Source: Micromussa lordhowensis (taxonomy: Eukaryota > Cnidaria > Anthozoa > Scleractinia > Lobophylliidae). From it: a stretch of DNA of 64,000 nt. A program made the position numbers and the translations under genes. Numbering within the stretch: position 1 is the stretch's first letter; every line of letters begins with the position of its first letter. Shown here piece after piece: positions 1-13,600 of the stretch. Under the pieces are notes generated by a model. The model was given only the letters and a program-made list of their open reading frames with translations. It was not told the DNA's origin and ran no database searches. The stretch covers positions 31,337,880 through 31,401,879 of the forward strand of contig OZ026600.1 of assembly GCA_964020085.1 (NCBI GenBank), written 5' to 3'.

Positions 1-1803
1 GCTAAATGTAGATGCAAGTATCAAGGGCCTTGGTGCAGTGATCATGCAGGATGGAAAACCAGTTGCATTTGGATCCAAAACACTCACTTCCTGCGAGAGG
101 AGATTTATGCAAACATCGAGAGAGAGCTACTGGCAATTGTCTGGGGAGCACAAAAGTTTCACACGTATGTGTATGGGCGCAGAGTGATCGTAGAAACAGA
201 TCACAAACCGCTGGAGTCAATCTTCCGGAAGCCTCTAAATGATGCCCCTCCCAGGCTGCAAAGGATGCTATTGAAACTGACTAAGTATGATCTTGATGTA
301 CGGTATGTACCTGGTAAGCAGCAGGTGATATCCGACTGTTTAAGCAGGGCTCCAATCAGTGACACTGCGCCAGCCACCGAGCCTGAAGATGTGATAGGGA
401 TCAATTTGATTGAAGACCTTGGATTTGAAAGCAGCACACTGAAGAGATTTAAGGAGACTTCAAGCAATGATGAGACTTCAAGGGTGGTGATGGAGTACGT
501 TCTGAAAGGGTGGCCGTCTGAAAAAGAACAGGTTGATGAGCTTGCTAGAGAGTATTGGAGTTTTAAGGAAGAGCTTAGCGTCGAGGATGGGTTGCTGTTT
601 AAATCAGACCGAATAGTAGTCCCGAGATCACTGAGGGCTGAAGTGCTAGATGAAATCCATGGAGCACACATGGGAGAAAGCAAGAGCCTTAGCTTTGCCA
701 GAGATTATGTCTTCTGGCCTTCAATGACTGCCCAGATTAAAGACAGAGTCAGCTCCTGTTCAATTTGCAATGCTTTCCGCAACAGGCAACAGAGAGAGTC
801 ATTGCATCCACATGACATCCCAGGACTGCCGTGGCAGGTAGTAGGAACTGATTTGTTTGACTATGCAGGCCAAACATACCTATTAGTGACTGACTTCTAC
901 TCGAAGTACTTTGAAATAGAGTTACTCCGCCAGAACACGGCCCGTTGTGTCATTAACAACTTGAAGAAAATATTTGCAAGGTTTGGAGTCCCTGATGAGG
1001 TTGTAAGTGACAATGGGTCACAGTACAGCAATACCAGGAATCTATTTAGCACCACTCATGAGTTCAAGCAGTTTGCTGAAGAGTGGGGTTTTCGTCACAC
1101 TACAAGCTCTCCAGAGTACCCCCAGTCAAACGGAGCAGCAGAAAGGGCTGTGTAGACCGCCAAACGCATTTTCAAGAAGGCTGCAGCAGACAAAAAAGAC
1201 CCATTTGAAGGCCTGTTGAAGTATCGCAATACACCTTTTGAAGATATTGGTGTGTCACCTGTACAGTTGCTGATGAGTCGGCGCACTCGCACAATGATAC
1301 CAACTCATCGACGTCTCTTATTACCACAGGCAGTGGATCCTGATCAAGTCGTGAAAGCACTTAAACAGCGCCAGTCTGTTTCTAAGAAGAATTATGACAA
1401 ACAAGGTAGAGATCTGCCTCAACTTGAGCCTGGAGACAAAGTGCGGATTCGTCCAAACAGAGATAGGGAATGGCGTAAAGCTGAAGTATTACCGCGATCA
1501 TACCTACTCCAGGATGAACGAGGGCGTGTCTATAGAAGAAACAGAAAGCAGATAATTTCAGTTCTGAATGATCATCCAATGCGTCCACAGCTCCATCCAA
1601 TGGGTCCACAGCTGCATGATCCTTCTTTAAGTTCTCCGTGTGCTGATGTCCCCATGAGTCCATCGTCACCGACAACTGAGAAGCAAGCACCAGGACAAAT
1701 AGAACTAGCAGGATGGCCAGCAGGAAATGAGGAACACTCACCGATTGTAACCAGATCTGGACAGCAAGTTAGAAAGCCACAAAGGCTCATTGAATCCTTA
1801 TAG
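1..1803 (+). pseudogene. Ty3/gypsy-type retrotransposon pol remnant (RNase H and integrase)
   Basis: This is the 3' half of a pol polyprotein; the protease and reverse transcriptase would lie left of the window. Order: RNase H (bases 2-330, with the VDAS start and the TDHKPLE motif), an integrase HHCC zinc-binding domain (about 655-770), the integrase catalytic core (about 830-1150, with GTDLF and SDNGSQY carrying acidic residues), then a C-terminal chromatin or DNA-binding region and a low-complexity tail ending at TAG 1801-1803. The gene is broken. The reading frame changes near 95-110, consistent with a one-base deletion, and an in-frame TAG at 1153-1155 interrupts the integrase where relatives have a sense codon. 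Codon 1216 onward continues in the same frame. It lies just upstream of NEK9 exons on the same strand, so it is probably inside a NEK9 intron. Family recognised from motifs; clade not determined. Confidence 0.88.
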
Positions 1804-1811
1804 GAGGGAGA

Positions 1812-1990
1812 TGTTGTAATATGATTGAACCTGTGGGGACCCCCCTACGGCGTGGGGTCCCTGGCATTTTATGGGCCGCCCCGCAGATTAGCGGCCGTGG
1901 GAAATTGACATGGAGAACGTGCTGAAAGTCGAACACTTTGATCGTTGAGTTTGTTTAGTTATTGAGTAGCCTTAGATTCAGCTTACAACA
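1812..1990 (+). mobile_element. 3' long terminal repeat of the gypsy-type element
   Basis: The segment starts TGTTGTAA (1812-1819) and ends TTACAACA (1983-1990), a perfect 8-bp terminal inverted repeat with the TG...CA ends normal for LTRs. It is preceded directly by a purine tract, GGAGGGAGA (1803-1811), which fits a polypurine tract and overlaps the pol stop. At 179 bp it is a short LTR. The 5' LTR lies outside the window, so LTR divergence and target duplication cannot be checked here; the first bases after the LTR are CTCCC. Confidence 0.75.
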
Positions 1991-2137
1991 CTCCCTAGTG
2001 GCCCTCTATTCTGCATTATCTACTGGCCTGGAATGATTCTTGCCACATACATATCACTTAAACTTTAAACTTTGATTGTGGATGATTCTTGCATCGATCA
2101 AAAAAGTGACACCATATACTACTTCTCTATTGTTTAG

Positions 2138-5100
2138 AATCCTCTCAGACTAGTTTCTGATATAGTGAAGGGACAATATGAAGATATCAGCCCACAGTAC
2201 ACAAGTGAGATGAGCGGCCTGGTAACAATACTATTGTCACAGGTAACAAAAAAAAGTCCGTCCCAGTACAAAGTTATAACCTCCAATGTGTACATGTTGT
2301 AGTAATGTATTGTTGACACGTATGTGGAAACTGCTATGCCGCACAAACTAGTTAGCGGATTTTGGTATCAGTATATGCATGTGCATGCCATGCGCGCGCC
2401 GTTGTGTTGAACACCTATCTTGAGTGTTTAAGGTTGTGACGTACTAAGCGCCAGATTATTCCATGAGACACAACAAAAACTGTAAGTAAGAACCAAAAAA
2501 TTTGACCCATTGCACTCTGGAGAAATACCATGCAATCTCAGATTTTAATGGATCTCCATCTTTTAAGCCACAATAGCAGACCACTGCCAAATACAAACAA
2601 CATAGCATGTTATTATTACCAACTGAAAATGCCTCAGGTTCATGTTTTATCAAGTAACATATTATTGAGCATCAAAAAGTAACATGTTATTGAGTACCAG
2701 AATGTCCTTTGAAAATTGCATGTGATATTCTAGATCAGACTACTGAAAAATCAAATATGAAATTGTTGTTGATAGTAAAATAATGTTAATACTAGAATCC
2801 AGATGACAGGCCAACAGTTGATGCAGTTCTAGCCATGCCACTGTTGAGCAATTTAGGAAGGTAAGTCGCAATTTGTTATGTTTTGGAAAAATACTCAGTC
2901 TGGTTATTTACATCAAAACTTTAATTTATGAACTTACAACCACTAGTACTAGTCACATGTATAATTAAGACCACTATGCTTGAAGGAAAAAACTGTTTTT
3001 ATCATTATGACACAAGTTTCTGCTTTTAGTACTTAAGGTATCTTTTCTTTTCTTCTTTCCAATATTCAAAGAGAGATGGAAAAGAAAGTTTGGGAATTGA
3101 ATGCTACAACCAGGAGGGCCAGGTGAATGTACTGTAGATTTAATTTAAGTGACATGTGTTTATTTGAAAACTACATGTTTGCTGATTCATCAGTGTAGAT
3201 TTCTTAATGACTGGTAAAATACTGTCCATAGTGCAGAACCCAAAGGAGTGCTTCATATCAAAATCTTCAATGTATTGAGAAACATGTTCCTTCATAGCAA
3301 TGCATGATCTGAATTGGATTACAAACAAGAAAGAAATAATAATAAATATTGTAAAGGTTCTTTGTTGCCATGGCTTACAGATAAGTCGTTTTGTACTTCT
3401 TTCAGACTTGTCAGCGGCTTGACTGAAGTTGTACCTGTGATTACATCCAAATCCAGTGAGGTGAGAATGTAACATTCACATGATAAATAATTCCTACTGT
3501 TGTTATTGTAGACCTTTAGATAGGCCGATATTGAGACTGAGAGCAGCAGACAGGGCTAGAAAAAAAAATGAATACCAGCTCGCCTTCACAACAAGTAGCT
3601 CTCAAATTTTGCTTGCCCTGGACAAGTCTTAGTTTGCCCTTTTAATGATTTAGTTGGTGGATGAGTTTGCCTGATCTCTTGCTCATCAGGCAAGTAAGAA
3701 TGAAAAGTTACTTGTCCAGAAGGAAAATCTACTTGTCCTGGACAACTGGGCGGCACTTTTTTCTAGCCCTTCTGTTAGAGACCTTTGGATGCATTGCGTT
3801 CCAATGATACAGCAGAATACTGCTAGTCCAGTTGTTTCATATACCTGCTTCTTGATTGTTTTTGTTCATGTTTATGACAGGTATTTTACTGGGGAGGTGG
3901 TAAACAAACACCACATAAAGTGGACATGTTCCAGGGAGGACACTCTGCTTTGCAGGTAATCACAATGCATAATGTAATTGCTTAAAAGTTACTTAAAAGT
4001 TTCTGAAGAAAGTGTTGGGCTGAATCAGGAAAGTGAAACACTGACATTTTAAGCATTAGCCTTTCGTCATGTTAAAATTAGCCTAACTAAGTAATAGTAA
4101 TGATACTTCATGTATCCCTTTGCAAGTCCAGTCTTCCCATTTTAGACTGCTAAATGTCATAGTCATAGTAATTTTTCTTGGACAATTGTTCTATCCAAGG
4201 AGGAAAGGTGCAATGAGGTTTACCCTATGTAAAGCACCAACACGTAGACAAGGCCAGACCACAACACCAGGAACTACATTGCCTATCCTTTTCGATAAGT
4301 GTTCCTCAGTTGTTGAGACCCTAAGCGTTGTTCCAGTCTGCGGCTTGAACCCTCAAACCCTTACCAGCTTCGCATCTTTTCAGTCATTCAATAATATTCT
4401 GACCGCATGCAGTACTTCTTTTCATCATGTAACAATGTCATTCTTTTGATTTCAGCTTGCTGTTGGTCAATCTCATTTCGCTGTTGTCACCGTGGAAAAT
4501 GAACTCTTTACTTGGGCTGTAAGTAGAAAGTAAACCTTTATGTTACACACTGCATATCCAAGCAGGTTTACTAAAATTGGTAGTCAGTGTTATCCCAAAC
4601 ATTGATCTAACTTCCCAGGTATTGTGTGGGTGAGTTCAAAATGATTCTTGTTCAAAGAGTCCTCTAGGCGCATTTCCTAGAGCTGGTACATTCTGAAGTT
4701 TATATATTTGTTTGATTGTTCCAGAATGCTCATGGCGGTAAACAGATGGTTGGTCAGCTGGGGCACGGTGACACTGCTGCTTATCGCATTCCTAAACCAG
4801 TTGAGGCAATGCATGGAATCCCCATAAAACAAGTGGCTTGTGGAGATGAGTTCACTGCATGTGTTACAGGTATAACTTCCACGTGAGATGCCTTTTTGTA
4901 CTCCCACCAGAAAAGGTGGTCTAGCCTGCGTAGCTGGCGGAAGAGCGAGCACCAGTCCTCTCGCGGCATTGTTTCAGGCAGTGATTTCCATCCATTTCGT
5001 AGTCTTCCTTCCCAGTTGTTACTGAAGTCGCTACGCAACGTTTTCCTCTATTCTACTGAATTAGCTGTATTTTCTATGGCATGCTATAAATCCAAATACC

Positions 5101-7663
5101 GACACTGAGAAAGACTGGACGAGAGAGGCTCATCAAATCCATAAGCCAGGTCATAACAAAATAAAGTCTTCATCCAACACCAAATTCTCTGAGCCAGAAA
5201 TATAGCAAATGTATTGTAGATGGTGCAGAGAATTTGGATGTTGATATATGTTTATTTGTGACCAGAGGAAGGTGCCTTGTACACATTTGGATCAGACTAC
5301 TGGGGTTGTATTGGTAGTAACAATGAGCTTGACGAGGAAGTCACGACGCCGTACAGAGTGGAATTCTTTGCCGAAAATCCTGTGTCACAGGTAGCGTGTG
5401 GAGAGTGCCATATTGTGGCTCTTACAGGTGGGTTTACCTTCCTGAGCTAGCAGGTACGGATGCACAGAAAGCTGCGCAGTACGTTTTTTTTAAGTCGTCC
5501 ATTTTGCAGGAATACCACCGCTTCACTGCGAAACGTTTTGAGCTGAACCAGTGGTGGAGTCACGACGCTTGTTTTATGGCCAGACTAATCCCCTCGATTA
5601 AAGAACCTGTCAAATCTCGTAAATTGCTTGATGTACTGCTTTTCAACGAAGAACATTATATGTTTGGCCGTGACCAAATAGGTCTTCCGACTTGACTTGA
5701 AAAATCTGCTAAGGAAAACATAGTATATAATGCTTTACACTTTGCTGTCAGTTCGTCTAAACCACAGTTCTTTTTCTCTTTATTCATACAGTTTCGATGG
5801 AAGTGTATTCTTGGGGCTGTGGAGAGTATGGTAAGCCTATGGATGTGGAGATCTTTCTGTTTTCTTTTGGGTGTTTTGGAAAAAAAAATATGTTTTAAAA
5901 TCTCTCGTAATTTGGCGCTGCTCTGTATACTAGAGACCAAACTGCTGAAAACACAGTTAATGGAGTTTCATTGTGACGGCAAGAACACCTCTTGCTTACC
6001 TGGGGTTTGTCAAGTTTAAATCTTTCAAACAGAAGCTATGCTTGGATAATTCTTCACGTCTGAGGGGTGTTTTCCAGAGAGAGCCCTCTTCCAAGCTTCT
6101 AAGCTTAAAAAAGTGTTTCGCTTCTTTTCTTCATTGCAGTATGGTTTTTCAATAGTCGTTGAAGCTGGAAATAAAATTTGTTGTTATATAGAATGGAAAT
6201 GCATTTTGAACAGTATTTTGTCTTTGTAGGTCGTTTGGGACTGGGAAATGAGGACGATTGTGCGGCCCCTCAGAAGGTAACAATTGCACCTCACTAAGCT
6301 GAAGCTGTCCGCCTACGATCTAGCTATTTTACCGAATTTTTTTTTCTAAGCTGTAAGGATCAGAATTTGGACTTATGACGTTTTGCTTAGTGGACAAGAT
6401 ATTGTAAGGGATCTTCCTCCGAGGAGCTGTAAAGGCTGTGGTATTTTCAATAGAGCAGCATACGTGTTCAGCTTTTCTGTTTAATCCGCTGAATATATAT
6501 TAGTAACCTGCGGATAATAGTGTCTTTGTAAAATATCATTTATGTTACTTGCCAAAAATTTCGGACGTTTTATTTCAGACAAAAATTTAGACAAAAATTT
6601 CAGGCACTTTGCTGTAACAACTAAATTAACGCCTGCAAAACGCGAAATATACTGAAACAACATCTGTAGAAATTATAGTTATATATACCGCACCCTCAGG
6701 GTTTTACAGATACATCGACGACAATTTAATAACACAAATTATTTCGTACCTCAGCCAGTGTCCCAACAAGAACTAAGAGCTTTGGAGCTACTTAGAAGTC
6801 TTAAAAATTTCGGATGGATTTATTTTCGGACACTTTTTTCATCCGAAATTTCTTGCAAGTACTCAGTACTTCCAAAAATATTCTCTCTTGAAAGTTAGCC
6901 TCCGAAAAACCCTCCAATATCACTCTTCCTTGAATATGAGCTCATGTGTGGGCCGGCATACTTGCCTTAACTCTTGAAGATCGCAGCCACCCTACCGGAA
7001 AGTTTGTTATGTATTTCATATCTTTGCAGCATGCACAGTGAATACATCGATTTGTTCTGTTCTAGGTTGATGTGCCATCGCAGTGTAAGGTGGTATCTGT
7101 ATGCTGTGGATCCGACTTCACCTTTATGCTGACTTCAACTGGACGACTGCTGGGTTTTGGCAACAACGATGAAAATCAACTAGGAATTGACACACCCCAG
7201 TCACTGAGAAAAAGACAAGTCAAGGTGTGCTGACTTCTGAATTTTCTTCGTTCATCCTCTTTTATGTTTTCGGTTTTCTTTCAGTTTGATTTTGTGAAAT
7301 TAGCTCTATCCTCTGTAAAGGTAGGAAGCGTTCTTTGTAGAATGCCGCTGTACGAGGTGAGTGCTGGCGTAAAGTCAAATGGATCGACGAATAAGCTAAC
7401 GCTCGAAACGTCAGCTTTCGAATCTCTTTACGGTGGCCAATTCACATTATCAACTCAGTTGATAAAACCAAATTAGTATCACCCAACTAGTGGACTAATG
7501 CAAATCCTGCATTTTAATTGGCTACGCTACTCGAGGACTATTGCTCCTCGAGCGCCATCGAGCGTGACGCTTTCTTTCGTTTTAGTCCCAAATAAATATT
7601 TCTTCAACCTACATTTGCTAACTTTCTTCTTGCCATTTCTGTCCGACTAGTTGGGTGATACTA

Positions 7664-7697
<34 letters not shown>

Positions 7698-10600
7698 GTC
7701 AATAGCCCATTCGGCTTCGGCTCATGGGCTATTGACTATTAATTGTTAATTATCCGGGGTCGACTTAACCCTGTGCCAGCACTTATATCGTTCAGCGGAT
7801 TCTTCCCACCCGAAAAAAACCTATTTAGCTTCTGCGAAGGAGAGAGGGTAACTAGTCTGATCTTCAGTCTGTAATATTTCCTGTTTTGTTTCTAGTCCTC
7901 CACAGGTCATTTTCCATACGTGACTCTTCCCAAACCTGTTATGCCACTCAACAAGTGAGTACGCATTGTTACCTTCTCGTTTAACTTCTTAGCCTCACGG
8001 AACGAATGGTCTTCAGACGTAAGTTTTCCCATCACGTGAACCATCTTCTTTTCAGTAAGGGTGGAGAAGGGGGTGATTTAGAATGGGTTGATCATCAGCA
8101 AATAGTTTCTACTCCATCTGTTTTTGAATGCTTGTGATCATTTCCTTCGGAAGATGGTCAGTTTTTTTCTGTAATTGAATTAGGCAGACCAGTTGCCTTG
8201 CGGGCTCTTGTTTTCATCTCCGTCATGTGTCGGTGTTTTGTGTTTTTCAGATACAGTATCGCGTCTGTATCTGCTGGGAGATCGCATTCAGCTGTAATAG
8301 ACGGTAAGTGTGAAAGCTAAGTTTAAACCAGGCCAGGGTTATATGATTTTTTTCAGTCCAGCTTTACAAACAAAATGGTGTAAAATCGACTGACCGGCAG
8401 ACCTGAAGTCTTTCCTGCTACGCTCTCTATTTTCCCCTGCTCAAAGGACGTTCGATTTGAAAATCTCCATAGAGATGATGTAACTTACGAAGATCCGTGT
8501 AGCATCTCTGATTGGTTGCTATTTGCGCGCACTTACACGGATGTTCAGCTATGTCGTCGGTATAAAATTTTCCAGATCGATCAGCTGAGACGTGTAGGAA
8601 AGACAGGGTTGTCACAAGTCAGGAAGTGGTTAGGAGAAAAATTCTTCAAGGTCAGGGAAAAGTGAGGGAATTTTATTTTGAGCTATAAAAGTTGACATTT
8701 TGAAGAAAAGTCAGGGAAAACTGAAACATGGCTGATTTAATACCATTGAAGGTTGAAGAAACATTTGGGGTCACTGTGATCTCAATGATATTTTTATTAA
8801 TGAAGAAGGAAAATTTGTTGAAAACTTATCCTTCTTAATGAACGAGCAGAAGGGACGGCTGTAAATGAAGGCTAGAAGCCGCTACTAGATCTGATCTGAC
8901 ATTCTGTATTTATTTGGTCAGGGAAATGCTATTTCTATCAGGGAAAAGTCAGGGAATTTTGACAAATGATATCTGTAACAGCCATAAAAGAGGGACGTAT
9001 ATTTAATCACAATACTTCTCACTAACCACTTTGTTTGACTTTTTCGCAGCATATGGGCGCCTAATAACAGTGGGATCCAACAAATTCGGACAGCTGGGGG
9101 TAGGAGACTTCAAGTCTCGAACGGGACCATGTGTCATCGGTGGGGAAATGGTCAGTAAACGAATTGTGCAAGCGGCGTGCGGGGATGACTTCACTGTAGT
9201 GGCCACTGCAGGTATCAACTGTACATCGTTTACCTGATATCTAACACGTAAAATAGAACACGTTCATATCTTGTCAGGAACTTTGCACCTCTGTTTTTCT
9301 TCTCGTTTTTTTAGTGGTGAAATTTTCTTTGTGATGTGTAATCTTCCAATACATGTATGCTTTACATCTTTTTTTCCACAGACAATCAGATCTACTCTTG
9401 GGGGAGAGGTGACAATGGTCGACTTGGCGTATTGACTGACAGCCTTGCTCGGGCTAAGGGTGGAATCCCGTGCACGGCTGTCCCGCGACCCATTTTCGGT
9501 GCCCTCCACGTGTTGTCGTATGTGGCTTGTAGGCACTGGAACTCTCTCATAGTGGCAGGTAACGTAAAATATTTGAACTGTTCGAAACGTAAAATGCTCG
9601 TACAATTTTTCCTCGCCAATGACAAATCAGAACTAAATCATCATTCGTTGTTGTTTGAACAGAGCGTGTTCTTAGCTCCAGAACTGTTAAACGTGGTGGG
9701 TCATCTGGACGGTCCCTGGAGTCTCAGTCATGTAAGTGGAGTTTTCGTTTCCTTGTCGTATTTAGTACATTCTTTAGCCTATGTAACAAGGTTGGTTTCA
9801 GCGCGTCTTCGTAAGGAGTGTAAGGGAGAAAGGTTGGTTAACAAGGTTGGTTTCAGCGCGTCTTCGTAAGGAGTGTAAGGGAGAAAGGGGTTTAAGTGTG
9901 GACGGAGCTCAATTTCAAAAACGGCGACAGAAAAAAACGCCGAGTTTTCCTCAAACACAAATCCAAAATGACCGGTTATAGTTGCGTTTTCAAATTCCTC
10001 CGACGTAGTGTAGAAGGAGAACATTGATGCATGGTGTGAAACCTCCGATTTCAAATTGCTACGGTGTGGTGTGGGCGGGGCCTTATCCTCATACTGTTAA
10101 AATGCGCGTGTTGTTGCTCCCTTTCTAATTGGCTGAGTGTTTTGGAAAACAAACAAAAATTCAAAGTCAATCAACAACTAAAACGATGCGTTTCTATTTT
10201 TTCTATGCGTTTTTATTTTCTGTACAAATATTTCATTCGACGACGTTTGCGTGGAAGGTTCAAGTGGAAAATAGAACGACTGAACAGACGATAAAACAAA
10301 TATTTTGTCTTCTACAGCGGGCGATAACGGTGCAGACTCGGTGTTCTCAGAGCAGATGGGACTGAACCTCAATCACGACAGTGGACCCGCCAACCCAAAT
10401 GATCTATTTGGTGATACAAAGGACTCTGGCGTTGGTCGCTCGCCCCGGGCCCCAGGGTCTGGCTCTGACCCCAGGAGTCTGGGAGAGAGCAGCGTGCCAC
10501 CAGCTTGGCTTCAAGATGTAAGTGTGCTTTCAGTTTTGTACCTATAAAAGGGAACGTTTGAAGCAGCCATTTCTCGCCTTCTCTATATGAAGTTGTTTTT

Positions 10601-13600
10601 GTTACGTGTAAAGGACGTCTGCCCTCAGATCGATGAAAGTCTCAAAATAGCGGCTTGCAAAGATAGAAAAATAGCAAACAGTTAGTGATAAACTACGAAG
10701 AATCAAGGATGGTTAAGATTGGAGGAGACTGAAACCGATGACGAATTAAAGAACCTGAATCTATAGGCTTAATTTTTGAAGGTGCACCATCAACGAAGTA
10801 AGGCCTTTCAACCTCTAAACAAATAAAATGTTCCAGCATTTTCTAGAGCTTAAGACGGATTCCGCTCAAGGTTCGAGCAATAAGTGCAAAAATTATTTAC
10901 TAAAAATCTACTCATGGCGCAGTAACTTTTTTAATACTGTTTAACGCATCTCACTGTAATTAATTTCTCTGGGTGACCCCGCAATTAAATGTCCAAGCAT
11001 TCCCGAGAAGATTAATGTAAAACCTTGTAAGAATGCTTAATGCGAGTGTAATTCTGTTTTCAACTAATGCGAAATGTCCGTTTTAACTGAATTATAGATA
11101 ACTTGAAGTTCATTTTTCCCTCGCGGGGTCAGCTTGAGAACTTAAATCTCAATAAGACCTTCTTACCATAATCCAAAATATTACCATGCTTAGAGGGTTT
11201 TTTGGTAACTTAATTTTTTTCATTATTGCTCGAATGTTGTGCGGAAATCGTCTTAACACTTTAAATACCTCTTTCTTACTCTCGTAAACATGCCTTTCTC
11301 TCCTCCCCCCTCCCCCCACAGGAACTTGACCAAGCGGAGTACATTTCCATTGAGTCGAGTGGCTCGCCCGATTCCAACAGAAGTCCGTCCCAGGCTAGCG
11401 CGTCCAGTTATGGCCGTTCTCTTTCCAGTTCAGAGAGCAATGTCCCAGCGTGGTTGAAAAATGTATGCGTTTGGTTTGTAGTAAATTTGCTCTCCTTCTT
11501 AATTAATTATATATGATACTTGGACACAAACATAGATATATTGACGAGTGCGATGTTTGTGTGCTTTTCTCCGTTAAAAAATTCGAGAAAAGGATATTTG
11601 CGCCGCTAGATTTCAGCTCGGCCATCCCTTGTTTACTGCCAGGTTCTTCAGGTTTGTGTCAGTAGATTTACTTTTAATTAACTCAAGAACTTATTTTCAA
11701 AACATTTTACGCATCAGAATCATTTTTCTGGGTAAGTACCGTGTTTGCAGAAATGTTCCTGAAATTTCTAACATGCAGGAACGCTCTAAAAGCTAAAAAA
11801 TTGTCGCCCTGTTTCTTATAGTAACATCTCTTCCCAAACTGGCGGTTTGAATCAATCAATTTGCCCTTCTTTCTAGACTTGATTTCCCCTCTTCTATCGA
11901 GTCCGGTTCCTCCCAGAGAAGAGCCCGCTACTTCCCCGTACAGCGGCTGGTAATTAAGCATACTTTCTTCCCCGCTTGAGACAAAAATTAGCTCGAGGAA
12001 TTTCCAAGTTTGATATTTACATCAAATTGTCAATGTTTTCGTTTTAGGAGCTTCATGAAGCGGAGTATATTCCCATACATGGCCAGGCAAAGCCTCCACA
12101 GCCTTCTTCTAACAGCAAGTAAGTAACTAACAATCATTTTCTCCCTACAATATCAATACAAAGTCAGAAATAAAGAAGCTAATCACTGACAATATAGATT
12201 TCCATTTAGTCCTCCCATCTATTGCTACAGAAATGATCGTACACCGTTAAAGAGAATTCATTTGATTGTTACTGCAGAGTGATTCAGATGACCTTAGCCC
12301 AATCAAATGAGCTCGTTTCCTAGAGTTCTTTGCTGTAGGATTCCAAAGCTGTCCTACCCTGACCTTGTTTGTAAAGGGAATTGACTCCAGCGTAAAAAAA
12401 TACAGTACTAGTAAACAGAAAGTCCATCGGTTGATACGATAGGATTCTTAGAGTCTGAGGTCATCTATTTAATCGGCTTCCTTGTGTTTGACTTCTTTTC
12501 TTTTTTCTGACATTTCAGTGAAATATCCACGACATCTGTAGCGGTCCAATGCGATCTCGAGCCAGGTAAAAACTTTCCCAGCTGAGTAGAAAAAAACTAA
12601 CGACAGACTCGTTGTTTTGCAAATTGGAATGAACAGAGCGTGTGTTTATTTTAGGCAGTGCGGAAGCAATGAAGGCTCGTCTATTACAGTTAGAGCAGGA
12701 GAATACCAAGGTAATTGCTCGTCTTTGGATTGTGTGCTAGATGACACGGGGTATTCGAAAAAAAAACTGGAAACTTTGACGTCAAGATAGAGGCAGCGTT
12801 CACACTACGTCGAAGAAATTTAAAAACGCAGCTTTATTTCTACCGTCCACACTAATCTGTCAGGAAAACGGAGCTTTTCGAAAACGCTCTTCAAACAGGA
12901 GGAATTTGAAAACGCCGGCTTTTTGTTTTCGTGAGGACGGAAAACATTTTGAAAACGGAGCTATTCGAAAACGATGGCGTCACGGTAATCGTGTGAGTTC
13001 CCTGACCGAACACAAATCCAAAATGACCGGTGACTGTTGCGATTGAAAATTTCTCCGGTGTAATCTGGACGGAGAATATTTGATGCGTTTTCAGGGTGAA
13101 ACCTTCGTTTTCAAATTCCTCTTTCGCAGTGTGGACGAGCCCCGGAGAGTGCATGGAAACCCATAACAAGCTGTCAATAAGGGCGTTTTCTCTCATTTCA
13201 GAGGCTGCTCACTGTCTCGCTTCACAGTGTGTTTCTATTCTAACAAACTCGTTCCCAGGGCCGTTTCCGCCCCGCCCCCAAGCCAAGGAAACGCTTGCTA
13301 CTCTAAGTGATTTTGTAAGACGGGTTTTTAGGCCCCGGCAATCAATACGGTTAAATCCTCAGGTCGAAATGTGTTCAAATATGAGTGTTAAAACCCAGCA
13401 CAAAACCAGGTTATTTTCTCTCGCTCATTCAATTTTCTTTTGCTGCCTAGCTTCGAGGAAAGTTAGCACAGCAAAATGCCAAAATGAAGATCCTGCAGCA
13501 AGAGGTAGGGTTTGTCTGGATATTTTTTTTAGAATGCTTTATGGACAGTTGGAGGAACTTTGAAATAATGATGTCTCGACAAGCTTGTCTTAAGAAAAAC

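Noticed and set aside
2803..2860. NEK9 exon starting at 2803
   Set aside because: This acceptor breaks the phase with 2138-2242; starting at 2796 restores NPDDRPTVD and the frame.
9357..9869. 170-codon plus-strand gene
   Set aside because: It combines the NEK9 exon 9382-9558 with intron sequence; the downstream part is in the wrong frame for the next NEK9 exon.
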